A stretch of DNA of 64,000 nucleotides from Salana multivorans. Its GTDB lineage: Bacteria; Actinomycetota; Actinomycetes; Actinomycetales; Beutenbergiaceae. This document shows positions 55,509 through 63,661 of this stretch, one piece after another (positions within the stretch are counted from its first letter, which is position 1; each line of letters starts with the position of its first letter). The translations under genes and the position numbers were made by a program. The stretch lies in assembly GCF_003751805.1 (NCBI RefSeq), contig NZ_RKHQ01000001.1:1922001-1986000 (forward strand). The letters run 5' to 3'. Under the pieces are notes generated by a model that saw only the letters and a list, made by a program, of their open reading frames with translations, was not told the DNA's origin and made no database searches.

Positions 55509-56561
55509 ATGACCTCCTCTCCTGCCTGGCGGGTCGCCCGCGTCGACCGGACCTGCGTCCGGCTCGTCGCCGCCGATCCCGAGACGGGCGCGCCGCGGAC
55601 CGGCCCGGCTGCCGGGCCGGTCGTCCGGCTGCGCCCGGGCGGGGTGCTCGACGCGGTCGTCGGCGAGCCGGTCGCGCCCGCGGTCGGCGACGCCGTCGTC
55701 CCCGCCCCGACCGACGCCGACCCCGACCGGTTCCTCCTCGCCCCTCGGCGCAGCGAGCTCGTGCGCGACTCGGTCGACCGGACCGCCGGCACCCAGGTCC
55801 TCGCGGCCAACGTCGACGTCGTCCTCGTCGTCGAGCACCTCGACCCGGAGCCGAAGCTGGGCCGCATCGAGCGTCTCGTCACGCTCGCGTGGCGCTCGGG
55901 CGCCACACCCGTGGTCGTGCTGACCAAGGCCGACCTGGTGACGGACGCGCCGCAGTGGCTCGACGACGTCGCGCGGGTCGCGCCCGGGGTCGGCGCGCAC
56001 GCCGTGTCCGCGGCGACGGGGGAGGGGCTCGACGCCGTGCGCGCCGTGCTGGAGCCCGGGACGACGCTGGTCGTCGTCGGGCCGTCGGGCGCGGGCAAGT
56101 CGACGCTCGTCAACGCGCTGGCCGGCGGCGACGTCATGGCGACCGGACAGCGACGCGAGAGCGACGGCCGGGGTCGGCACACGACGACGCACCGCGAGCT
56201 GGTGCCGGCGGGGGAGTGCTGGCTGATCGACACGCCGGGCCTGCGCGCGGTGGGGCTCGTGGCGGACGCCGACGCCGTCGACGAGACGTTCCCCGAGGTC
56301 GCCGAGCTCGCGGCACAGTGCCGGTTCGGCGACTGCGCGCACGCGGGCGAGCCGGGGTGCGCCATCGCCGCGGCGATCGAGGACGGCCGGCTCGACGAGC
56401 GCCGGCTCGCGTCCTGGCGCACGCAGCAGCGCGAGGTCGCGCACCAGGCGCGCCGGGCCGGGGACCGGGCGGCGCAGCTCGACTTCCGCCGATCGGTCCG
56501 TCAGCGTGAGCGGGACATCCGCACCTACCACCGCGTGACGGGCCGGGGCGGCCGACCCTGA
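55509..56561 (+). CDS. rsgA: Ribosome small subunit-dependent GTPase RsgA
   Basis: Circularly permuted GTPase that assists late 30S maturation. 350 residues: N-terminal OB-like region, then G4 LTKADL before G1 GPSGAGKSTL (about 190-199) and G3 DTPGLR, which is the permuted order. A C-terminal zinc site follows (CRFGDCAHAGEPGC). The 351-codon length is normal. The ATG at 55509 is used; another in-frame ATG at 55491 would add six residues, and neither has a clear ribosome site. It is divergent from the frameshifted lipoprotein gene. Confidence 0.94.
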   Translation: MTSSPAWRVARVDRTCVRLVAADPETGAPRTGPAAGPVVRLRPGGVLDAVVGEPVAPAVGDAVVPAPTDADPDRFLLAPRRSELVRDSVDRTAGTQVLAANVDVVLVVEHLDPEPKLGRIERLVTLAWRSGATPVVVLTKADLVTDAPQWLDDVARVAPGVGAHAVSAATGEGLDAVRAVLEPGTTLVVVGPSGAGKSTLVNALAGGDVMATGQRRESDGRGRHTTTHRELVPAGECWLIDTPGLRAVGLVADADAVDETFPEVAELAAQCRFGDCAHAGEPGCAIAAAIEDGRLDERRLASWRTQQREVAHQARRAGDRAAQLDFRRSVRQRERDIRTYHRVTGRGGRP

Positions 56562-56638
56562 CGTCGCCCTCGGTCGCCCCGCCTGCGCCGGGCCACCTGC
56601 GTTGCGCCGGGTCGTCGGGGCCGGGGCAGAATGACCGG

Positions 56639-57028
56639 GTGGCACGACGACGCATCGACCCCGCCGACGGCGACGCCGCCCTCGCCGCCTGGGCGGAGCT
56701 CGGCGTCGCGACCCCGCGGACGGTGCTGCTTACCGCGACCCGGTACGCCCTGGAGGAGCTCGAGGCGCTCCACCCCGGCCACAGCGTCGAGGTGCGCGTC
56801 CCGCCCGCGGGCGCGGTCCAGGCGTTCGGCGGCCCCCGGCACACCCGCGGCACGCCGCCCAACGTCATCGAGTGCCGCCCGCACACCTTCCTCGCGCTCG
56901 CGACCGGCCGCACGGCGTGGGCCGAGGTCGTCGGGAACCCCATCGACGACGGCGGCGTCCAGGCCTCGGGCATCCGCGCCGACCTGTCCGACGCGCTGCC
57001 CTTCCTCCGGGTGCCGCGTCCGCGCTGA
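56639..57028 (+). CDS. Sterol carrier family protein
   Basis: 129-residue cytoplasmic protein of the actinobacterial sterol-carrier-like family, possibly a hydrophobic-ligand binder. Family marks are HSVEVRVPPAGAVQAFGG (about 60-77), HTRGTPPNVIE (about 80-90) and VQASGIRADLSDALP near the end. GTG at 56639; an ATG 6 nt earlier is in another frame. The ligand and process are not known from sequence. It stands alone between rsgA and a membrane protein gene. Confidence 0.87.
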   Translation: MARRRIDPADGDAALAAWAELGVATPRTVLLTATRYALEELEALHPGHSVEVRVPPAGAVQAFGGPRHTRGTPPNVIECRPHTFLALATGRTAWAEVVGNPIDDGGVQASGIRADLSDALPFLRVPRPR

Positions 57029-57109
57029 GGGAGGACGCCGGGTTCGGGCCGGCGAGCCGAGGCCGGCTGACCCGCGCCGGGGCCACGGCCGGACGGGTAC
57101 GGTGATCCG

Positions 57110-57715
57110 GTGACTGACGACGTGGAGCCGGCCGCGGAGCCCGGCCCCGGACCGGAGGCCCAGCCCGTGATCCCCGAGGCGACCACCGCCGACGAGGTCG
57201 ACACCGAGACCGCCGCTCCGGAGCCCATCGAGGTCGGCGAGGACGTCCGGATCGCCGCGGAGGCGAACCCGGCCTACGTCCGTCGGGCCCCTCGCTTCGG
57301 GGCGTTCGTGTTCGCCGCCCTGTTCCTCGCGGCGCTGATCGCCGGCGTCGCGAGCTTCGTCCGGGACGTCTTCCTCCCGCCCGAGGAGCTGGTCGGTCGC
57401 GCCCTCGACGCCGGCGGCATGTTCCTGCTGCTCTTCCTCGTCCTGTCCGCGTTCTTCGTGCTCGCGGCCTACGGGATCGCCGTCGCGCTCGATCGGCGCA
57501 GCGTACGGCGCATGCTCGCCGCGCGCGAGGCCGCCGGCCTGCCCGCGACGGACTGGCCCGCCGTCCCCGACGTGTCCGCGCGTCGGCGTCGCCGCCGGCG
57601 GGAGGGCACCGAGGCGAGCGACGCGGCCGAGGCCGGCACCGCCGAGCAGCCGGCCGGGACCGCAGCCGGGGAGTCCGCTGGGACCGACTCCGAGAAGGCG
57701 GACTCCGCCCGATGA
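57110..57715 (+). CDS. Two-helix membrane protein
   Basis: 201 residues, not assigned to a functional family. A disordered acidic N-terminus (about 1-60) comes before helices FGAFVFAALFLAALIAGVA (near 64-82) and MFLLLFLVLSAFFVLAAYGI (near 104-123). The short outer loop contains RDVFLPP, and the cytoplasmic part is basic then Glu/Ala-rich with an RRRRRRR-like run. GTG at 57110; its stop overlaps the RNB ribonuclease gene by 4 nt (ATGA), suggesting joint expression. Confidence 0.82.
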   Translation: MTDDVEPAAEPGPGPEAQPVIPEATTADEVDTETAAPEPIEVGEDVRIAAEANPAYVRRAPRFGAFVFAALFLAALIAGVASFVRDVFLPPEELVGRALDAGGMFLLLFLVLSAFFVLAAYGIAVALDRRSVRRMLAAREAAGLPATDWPAVPDVSARRRRRRREGTEASDAAEAGTAEQPAGTAAGESAGTDSEKADSAR

Positions 57716-59187
57716 GCCGCCGGGCCGCCCGCGCGGGTGCCGCCACCGCCGACGCCGCGCCGCTGCTCGCCGCGCTGCGGACCGAGCTGGGCGTCCCCGA
57801 GAGCTACGACCCGGCCGCCCTCGCGGAGGCCGAGGAGGCGGCGCAGCGTCCCGTCGTCGACGACCTCGAGCGGGCCGACCTGCGCGACGTCCCGTTCGTC
57901 ACCCTCGACCCGCCCGGCTCGACCGACCTCGACCAGGCGTTCCACCTGGCCCGCGACGGGGACGGCTACCGGCTGCGGTACGCGATCGCCGACGTCGCCT
58001 CCTACGTCACGCCGGGTGGTGCGCTCGACGTCGAGACCCATCGCCGCGGCCTGACCTACTACGGCCCGGACGGACGGTTCGGCCTGCACCCGCCGGTGCT
58101 GAGCGAGGACGCCGCGAGCCTGCTGCCGGGCGTCGACCGCCGCGCCGCCGTGTGGGACCTCTCCTTCGACCCGGACGGCGTCCTGGTCGCCGCGAGCGTC
58201 GCCCGCGCCCTGGTGCGCTCGCACGAGCAGCTCGACTACCCGTCGGTCCAGACGGCGATCGACGACGGCACGGCCGACCCCGTGCTGACGCTCCTGCCCG
58301 AGCTGGGCGCGCTGCGGCTCGACCTCCAGATCGGCCGCGGCGGCGCGACCATCGACGTGCCGGAGCAGGAGGTGTCGGTCACCGAGGACGGTCAGCGCTA
58401 CCGGCTCGCCTACCGGGCGCCGCTGCCGGTCGAGGAGCACAACGCGCAGCTCTCGCTCGCGACCGGGATGGCCGCCGCGCAGCTCCAGCGCGACGCGGGG
58501 ATCGGCCTGTGGCGCACGCTCGACCCGGCGCAGGACCGCGACGTGACCGCGCTGCGCCGGGTGGCCCGCGGGCTCGGGCTCGACTGGCCGCGGTCGATGC
58601 CGTACGGCGTCTTCGCGCGGGGCCTCGACGTCCGCTCGCCCGCCGCCGCGGCGTTCGCGACGGAGGCGACGCGACTGTTCCGGGGCGCGGGGTACCGGCC
58701 GTTCGGCACGCCGGCGACCGGGCCGGGCGTCCCCGTCGGCGCCAGCCACAGCGCCATTGCCGGGGAGTACGCGCACGTCACGGCGCCGCTGCGCCGGCTC
58801 GTGGACCGGTACGGGACCGAGATCGCGCTCGCGCGGTGCGCGGGGACGCCGGTGCCGTCCTGGGTGGTGGCGGCGCTCGACGCGCTTCCCGACGAGATGG
58901 CGGCGGCGACCCAGCGCGCCAACGCCTACGACCGCTCGGCCGTCGACCTGCTCGAGGCGCTCATCCTCGCGCCCCGGGTCGGCCGGACCTACGACGCCGT
59001 CGTGGTCGAGACCACCCGCCCCAAGAACGGGGACACGCCCGTGCGGGCGACGGTGCTCGTCTCTCAGCCAGCGCTGCGGCTCAAGGTCTCGGGGCCGCGC
59101 GAGCTGCTGCGCCCGGGGTCGCGCGTCCGGGTGAGCGTCGCGTCGGTCGACGTCGCCCGGCGCGAGGTGGAGCTCCGTCTCGACTGA
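57712..59187 (+). CDS. RNB-domain ribonuclease (RNase II/R family)
   Basis: 491-residue 3'-5' exoribonuclease candidate. The RNB core begins near residue 60. DPPGSTDLDQAFHL (about 67-80) supplies the conserved metal Asps, followed by YAIADVASYVTPGG, VLSEDAASLLPG and the C-terminal YAHVTAPLRRLVDRYG RNA-clamp motif. It lacks the N-terminal cold-shock domains and S1 tail of full RNase R, the short actinobacterial form. It removes nucleotides from RNA ends in the cytosol. ATG at 57712 overlaps the upstream stop. Confidence 0.92.
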   Translation: MSRRAARAGAATADAAPLLAALRTELGVPESYDPAALAEAEEAAQRPVVDDLERADLRDVPFVTLDPPGSTDLDQAFHLARDGDGYRLRYAIADVASYVTPGGALDVETHRRGLTYYGPDGRFGLHPPVLSEDAASLLPGVDRRAAVWDLSFDPDGVLVAASVARALVRSHEQLDYPSVQTAIDDGTADPVLTLLPELGALRLDLQIGRGGATIDVPEQEVSVTEDGQRYRLAYRAPLPVEEHNAQLSLATGMAAAQLQRDAGIGLWRTLDPAQDRDVTALRRVARGLGLDWPRSMPYGVFARGLDVRSPAAAAFATEATRLFRGAGYRPFGTPATGPGVPVGASHSAIAGEYAHVTAPLRRLVDRYGTEIALARCAGTPVPSWVVAALDALPDEMAAATQRANAYDRSAVDLLEALILAPRVGRTYDAVVVETTRPKNGDTPVRATVLVSQPALRLKVSGPRELLRPGSRVRVSVASVDVARREVELRLD

Positions 59188-59324
59188 CCCGAGACGCGGA
59201 CCGTGAACGGACTGGTCCTCGATCGTGATCGGCGCGTCTCGCCACGATGGTGCGCCGCTGGCGGGTCGGCCACCGTGCCCACCCACCAGCGCTGCCGGGG
59301 GACGTCGAGGCGACCTGACCCTCC

Positions 59325-59353
59325 TTGACGGTGACGACGGAGCGGACTACGGT
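59325..59353 (+). promoter_or_regulatory. Promoter of the amidohydrolase-GH5 operon
   Basis: TTGACG (59325-59330), exactly 17 bp, TACGGT (59348-59353). Near-consensus spacing and hexamers, about 32 nt before the ATG. The predicted start near 59360 lies inside the operator palindrome. Confidence 0.75.
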
Positions 59354-59371
59354 GGTAGACCGGTCCACCAC
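59352..59371. promoter_or_regulatory. 20-bp operator palindrome, LacI- or GntR-like
   Basis: GTGGTAGACCGGTCCACCAC: 10-bp arms with one mismatched pair and a central CG as in LacI/GalR sites. It overlaps the -10 and the predicted start, a classic repression position. A LacI-family gene ends the same locus, at 63662. A GntR site is the alternative reading. Confidence 0.75.
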
Positions 59372-59384
59372 GAAGGCGTCACTC

Positions 59385-60680
59385 ATGAACTCGGCTCATC
59401 ACCGCCCCGCTGGGCATCGTCGCCGCGCAGCCTCACCCGGCCGCCCGACGGTCTATCGGGGCGGCACCGTCCTGATCGGCGGCCCCGAGTGGGACGCCAT
59501 GGACGACGGCGCCGTCGTCGTGATCGACGGCCACATCGCCGAGGTGGCGCCGTGGTCGACGATCGCGTCCGGGCTCGACGGCGAGACCCGTGTGGTCGAC
59601 CTGGGACCTGCGACGCTCATGCCCGGCCTCATCGACGCGCACGTCCACCTCGGTTTCGACGGCGGTCCCGACCCCGTGGGACGGATGGCCGCATCGAGCG
59701 ATGCCCAGCTCACCGTCCTGATGCTCCGGAGCGCGCGAGACCTGCTCAACGTCGGCGTCACGACGGCCCGTGACCTAGGGGCGAGGGGTTTCCTCGACGT
59801 GCTCGTCCGGGACGCGATCGCCGCGGGTGATGCGCCGGGGCCACGCATCCTGGCCGCGGGCGCCCCGCTGACACCGACGGGCGGCCACTGCTGGTTCCTC
59901 GGCGGGGAGGCCGACGGTCCGCAGGCGTTGCGTGCCCGGGTGCGCGACCACCGCAAGCGCGGTGTCGACCTCGTCAAGGTCATGGTGACGGGCGGCTACA
60001 TGACCCGCGGCTTCGGGCCACGCGAGCCACAGCTCCACGACGACGAGCTTCAGGCCGTGGTCGCCGAGGCGCACCGGCTCGGCGTCCCCGTCACGGCTCA
60101 CGTCCACGGTGTCTCCGGCATCGCGCAGGCGCTCGATGCTGGTGTCGACGAGCTGGAGCACTGCTCCTTCCTGCATCCCGACGGCGAGGTCAGGTGGGAC
60201 CCCGTGCTGGGCGAGCGGATCCGGGCGCAGGGGGTCGCGGTCGCGCCGACGGCGCACTTCCGCAACCGCGCGGTCACCGAGTCGCGCGACGGCGACTTCG
60301 TCCCGCGGGTAGGGGAGATGTACCGCGCGGGCCTCACGGTCCTCGCCTCGACCGACGCCGGCGTGAACGACGTCCCGCACCATGCCTTCGTCGGCGCGCT
60401 CGAGGTCATGCACTGGCTCGGCATGCCGAGGACCGCCGTGCTCGACTCGGCCACCTGGATCGCCGCGCGGGCGCTCGGCCTCGGCGCCGTGACCGGCCGT
60501 CTGGCCGCCGGTCTTGCGGCCGACCTCATCGCCGTCGACGGCGACCCCCGGGAGGACCTCGCCGCACTCGACGCGCTCGAGCTCGTCGTCGCGGCCGGCC
60601 GCGAGCACCTCCCGGAGCCGGTCCCCGACTGGCGCGCCATCCCCCTGCCAACGCCCGAGCCGCACGGCTCCCGTCGATAA
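59385..60680 (+). CDS. Metal-dependent amidohydrolase
   Basis: 431 residues of the imidazolonepropionase/prolidase-like amidohydrolase superfamily. The metal-binding DAHVHLGFDG (about 83-92), a Lys-containing VDLVKVMVTGGYM, His pairs in THVHG-type VTAHVHGVSG (near 238) and the STDAGV Asp (near 321) define the TIM-barrel site. It acts on a C-N bond in an unknown amide, cyclic amide or dipeptide-like substrate. The ATG at 59385 has GAAGG 8 nt upstream; an earlier GTG overlaps the promoter. It lies 14 nt before the GH5-like gene. Confidence 0.9.
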   Translation: MNSAHHRPAGHRRRAASPGRPTVYRGGTVLIGGPEWDAMDDGAVVVIDGHIAEVAPWSTIASGLDGETRVVDLGPATLMPGLIDAHVHLGFDGGPDPVGRMAASSDAQLTVLMLRSARDLLNVGVTTARDLGARGFLDVLVRDAIAAGDAPGPRILAAGAPLTPTGGHCWFLGGEADGPQALRARVRDHRKRGVDLVKVMVTGGYMTRGFGPREPQLHDDELQAVVAEAHRLGVPVTAHVHGVSGIAQALDAGVDELEHCSFLHPDGEVRWDPVLGERIRAQGVAVAPTAHFRNRAVTESRDGDFVPRVGEMYRAGLTVLASTDAGVNDVPHHAFVGALEVMHWLGMPRTAVLDSATWIAARALGLGAVTGRLAAGLAADLIAVDGDPREDLAALDALELVVAAGREHLPEPVPDWRAIPLPTPEPHGSRR

Positions 60681-60694
60681 CGAGGACCCGACCC

Positions 60695-61933
60695 ATGCCA
60701 CGACCACGCATCGGGGTCAACTACACCCCGAGCCGCGACTGGATGTTCCAGTGGATCGACCTCGACCCCGAGGTCGTCCGCCGGGACTTCGCCGCGATCG
60801 CAGACCTCGGGCTGGATCACGTGCGGGTGTTCCCCCTCTGGCCGGTTCTCCAGCCGAACCGCACGCTCATCCGTCGCCAGGCCGTCGACGACGTGGCGAC
60901 CGTCGTCGAGATCGGCGCGGCCGCGGGCCTGACCGTGTACGTCGACGTCATCCAGGGGCACATGTCCGGGTTCGACTTCGTCCCGGCGTGGCTGGTCAAC
61001 TGGCACCGCGGCAACATGTTCACCGACCCCGACGCGATCGCGGCGCAGGGCGAGCTCGTCCGGGTCCTGCTCGATCGCCTCGCACCCCTGCCCGGCTTCG
61101 GCGGTCTGACGCTGGGCAACGAGTGCAACCAGTTCGTCGCACCGCCCAACCCCGACTACATGGGTGCCGACCCCGACCAGGTGACCGGGTGGCTCGCCGG
61201 AACGATCGGCACGATCCCGGAGGGGACGCCGGGGACGTTCGCGCACAGCACGAACGACCACGTCTGGTACCGGGACGGGCACCCGTTCGTCCCGCGGCAC
61301 GTCACCGAGCACGGCAACGTCTCGACGGTCCACTCGTGGATCTTCAACGGCACGGCCGCTCGATACGGCGGACTGTCGCCCGAGTCGATCAACCACGGCG
61401 AGTACCTGCTCCAGCTGGCTCGCGCCTTCTCGGCCGACCCGTCCCGGCCGGTCTGGCTGCAGGAGATCGGGGCGCCGGACAACTGCCTCAGCGACGAGGA
61501 GATGCCGGCGTTCCTCGTCGGCTCGCTCGAGTCAGCGCTCACGACCCGCGACCTGTACGGGGTGACCTGGTGGTGCTCGCACGACATCGACCCTGGCCTG
61601 TCGGACTTCAAGTCGCTCGAGTACGGTCTGGGGCTGATGCGTCCCGACCAGTCGGTGAAGCCTGTCGGCCGAGCGCTCGCCGAGGCCGTCGCCGCTCTCC
61701 CCGACGATCTGCCCCAGCCCCCTCGGCGCTCCGTCGCGGTCGTGATCGAGGTCGACGACGACGGGGTTCCGCTCTCCCGGGCGGCTCTCGCCCCCGGTGG
61801 TCCGACGTTCGAGACCTGGCACCGGCTGCGCGCGTCCGGGACCTATCCGGCCCTCGTGACCGGCGCGACCGCGGCCTCGCCCGACCAGCTCGCCGCGCGC
61901 GGCGTGACGCGACTCGTCGAGTCGCCGCGCTAG
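60695..61933 (+). CDS. GH5-like glycoside hydrolase (clan A), cytoplasmic
   Basis: 412 residues, beta/alpha-barrel. NYTPSRDWMFQW and LDHVRVFPLWPVLQP open the barrel. The probable acid/base Glu is in LGNECNQF (near 142) and the nucleophile Glu in WLQEIGAP (near 256). These positions fit clan GH-A families such as GH5. No signal peptide, so the substrate must be an imported oligosaccharide or glycoconjugate. A ~75-residue extension follows the barrel. It is second in the operator-controlled unit. The family number and substrate are uncertain. Confidence 0.82.
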   Translation: MPRPRIGVNYTPSRDWMFQWIDLDPEVVRRDFAAIADLGLDHVRVFPLWPVLQPNRTLIRRQAVDDVATVVEIGAAAGLTVYVDVIQGHMSGFDFVPAWLVNWHRGNMFTDPDAIAAQGELVRVLLDRLAPLPGFGGLTLGNECNQFVAPPNPDYMGADPDQVTGWLAGTIGTIPEGTPGTFAHSTNDHVWYRDGHPFVPRHVTEHGNVSTVHSWIFNGTAARYGGLSPESINHGEYLLQLARAFSADPSRPVWLQEIGAPDNCLSDEEMPAFLVGSLESALTTRDLYGVTWWCSHDIDPGLSDFKSLEYGLGLMRPDQSVKPVGRALAEAVAALPDDLPQPPRRSVAVVIEVDDDGVPLSRAALAPGGPTFETWHRLRASGTYPALVTGATAASPDQLAARGVTRLVESPR

Positions 61934-63054
61934 CCCGCCAGCCCTGCCAGCGCCGTCCGCAGTGCGTCGACGACGAGCTCGTCGTCCTCCGGTGGCAGCG
62001 GGAAGGGATTGAGGAAGACGGCACCGGGCACGGTCTCCTCCGTCCGCACGACGACGGCCGGCCGGCCGGCGCGCAGCCTCGCTGCGAGCTGGAGACCGTC
62101 GCCGAGCCCAGGATCGAGGTCGACGCGCAGCCGCGGTGTGTGCTGACCGAGCACCCCGTCCGGCACGGTCGACGTGCGGACGCCCGGGAGCCCCGCGAGC
62201 GCGTCACCCCATGCCAGGCAGCGCGCGAGGAGAGCCGCGTAGTCCGCGTCGTCGTCTGCGTCGAGGGCGAGCCCGACGGCGGTGACGAGCCCTGCGACGC
62301 CCTCCTTGCTCACCTTCATGCCGCGCCCGATGCCGTAGTGGGGGAACGCGTGCGCCCGCGCGACCCCGACGAGATCGCCGCCGACCAGCAGCGCGGTGTC
62401 CTGCGGCCCGCGCAGCCCCTTGCCCCCGCTGAACGCGACCGCGGCGGCGCCGTCGTCGACGTACCGGCGGAGGTTGGTGACGGGCGGGACCTGGGCCGCG
62501 GCGTCGACGATGACGGGCAGCCCGCTGGCCTCCGCGATCGCCACCATGTCGGCGAGCCCTAGGGCGTAGTGCTCGAACTGTGTCCCCGCGTACCACAGGA
62601 GGGCCGCGGTGCGGGGACCGATCTCGGCCTCCACCTGCCAGCGCGTCGTGCCGTCGGAGTACCCGGCGGTGACGATCCTCCCGCCTCCGATCCCGACCGC
62701 CCGGTCGTAGGGGTTGCGCTGCGCGCAGAGCACGACGACCTCGGTGCGGTCGGTCCGGTGTGCCGGGGCCGCGTCGACCGCGGCCGGCGTGTCACCAGCG
62801 ATCGCGGCCGCGACGGCGAGTGCGACGCCCGAGACCGCCGAGTTCGTGACGAGAGCGTCGGGCACACCGATCCGCTCGGCCAGATGAGCTCCGGCACGCG
62901 CGAGGTAGTCGGTCATGTCGACATAGGCGGTGGCGGCCGCCGCCATCGACGCCAGCACGCGCGGGTCGAGCGGACCGCCGCCGAGCGACGTGATCGTGTC
63001 GGCTGCGTTGAGAACGCGCTCGACACCCAGCAGCTCGTACGGGTGCGGTGTCAC
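61930..63054 (-). CDS. SelA/DgaE-like PLP-dependent enzyme
   Basis: 374 residues, fold-type I PLP protein. The N-terminal VERVLNAADTITSLGGGPL is characteristic of the SelA-like group (selenocysteine synthase-like enzymes and D-glucosaminate-6-phosphate ammonia-lyases). The PLP Lys is in FSGGKGLRGPQ (near 212), and the Asp that holds the pyridine N is in PVIVDAAAQVPP. Without tRNA or selenium genes nearby, a small-molecule lyase role is more likely than selenocysteine synthesis. GTG at 63054 overlaps the RidA stop by 4 nt. Confidence 0.85.
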   Translation of the reverse strand: MTPHPYELLGVERVLNAADTITSLGGGPLDPRVLASMAAAATAYVDMTDYLARAGAHLAERIGVPDALVTNSAVSGVALAVAAAIAGDTPAAVDAAPAHRTDRTEVVVLCAQRNPYDRAVGIGGGRIVTAGYSDGTTRWQVEAEIGPRTAALLWYAGTQFEHYALGLADMVAIAEASGLPVIVDAAAQVPPVTNLRRYVDDGAAAVAFSGGKGLRGPQDTALLVGGDLVGVARAHAFPHYGIGRGMKVSKEGVAGLVTAVGLALDADDDADYAALLARCLAWGDALAGLPGVRTSTVPDGVLGQHTPRLRVDLDPGLGDGLQLAARLRAGRPAVVVRTEETVPGAVFLNPFPLPPEDDELVVDALRTALAGLAG

Positions 63055-63542
63055 GGACGCACCTGGAGGATCGCCTCGATCTCCACCGGCTGGTTGCCCG
63101 GGAGGTTGGAGGTCCCCATGGCCGACCGGGCGTGGCGACCGGCCGGGCCGAAGACCTCGACCAGCAGGTCGGAGCATCCGTTGACCACCGCAGGCTGCTC
63201 GTGGAAGTCGGACGCCGAGTTGACCAGCGCGAGCAGCTTCACGACGCGGACGACGCGATCGAGCGACCCCAGGTGCTCGCGAGCCGACCGCAGGATCTGC
63301 AGACCGGTGGCGCGCGCTGCCGCGACCGCCTCGTCGAGGCTGACCTCGGCGCCGACCCTCCCGCGGAACAGGAGGTTGCCGGCATCGTCCTCCGGTCCGT
63401 GGCCCGAGACGTAGAGCATGCCGTCGACCTCGACGCAGGCGTCGACGCTCGGCTTCGGCGGCCCCTTGGGCAGGAACGTGAGTCCGAGTGCCCGCAGGCG
63501 CGTCTCGTGACCGGGGTCGAGGGGGTTGGGCGTGCTGGTCAT
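63051..63542 (-). CDS. RidA/YjgF family protein (enamine/imine deaminase)
   Basis: 163 residues. RidA proteins hydrolyse reactive enamines and imines released by PLP enzymes. LYVSGHGPEDDAG (about 43-55), GRVGAEVSLDEAVAAA, VVRVVKLLALVNS, and the GRHARSAMGTSNLPGNQPVEIEA block with the key Arg match the longer ~150-residue subgroup. The second of two adjacent ATGs (63542) has a better 6-nt distance to GGAG than the first (63545). It is coupled to the SelA-like gene, a logical lyase-deaminase pair. Confidence 0.92.
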   Translation of the reverse strand: MTSTPNPLDPGHETRLRALGLTFLPKGPPKPSVDACVEVDGMLYVSGHGPEDDAGNLLFRGRVGAEVSLDEAVAAARATGLQILRSAREHLGSLDRVVRVVKLLALVNSASDFHEQPAVVNGCSDLLVEVFGPAGRHARSAMGTSNLPGNQPVEIEAILQVRP

Positions 63543-63580
63543 CATCGGCTCCCGATCGGTTGGGGAAGGCGGGTGGTGCG

Positions 63581-63592
63581 GAGACCGGCCTC
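63581..63592. promoter_or_regulatory. Candidate second operator half, upstream of ridA
   Basis: GAGACCGGCCTC is a near-palindrome with central CG, sharing AGACCGG with the operator at 59352. It lies 36 nt before the ridA start. The evidence is weak; it could be chance in GC-rich DNA. Confidence 0.3.
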
Positions 63593-63593
63593 G

Positions 63594-63622
63594 CGGCCCC
63601 GGGACGGGGGAGTCCGGGGCCG
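63594..63622 (-). terminator. Candidate terminator after the LacI gene
   Basis: Arms CGGCCCCGGGAC and GTCCGGGGCCG (one bulged G) around a 6-nt loop, 40 nt past the LacI stop codon. Confidence 0.45.
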
Positions 63623-63661
63623 GGCGGGGCGGTCAGGTGCTGGGACCGGCCGGAGGCGCGG

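Noticed and set aside
61930..63054. Selenocysteine synthase SelA
   Set aside because: It belongs to the same fold group, but there is no selB, selD or tRNA-Sec nearby, and the RidA and hydrolase neighbours point to catabolism.
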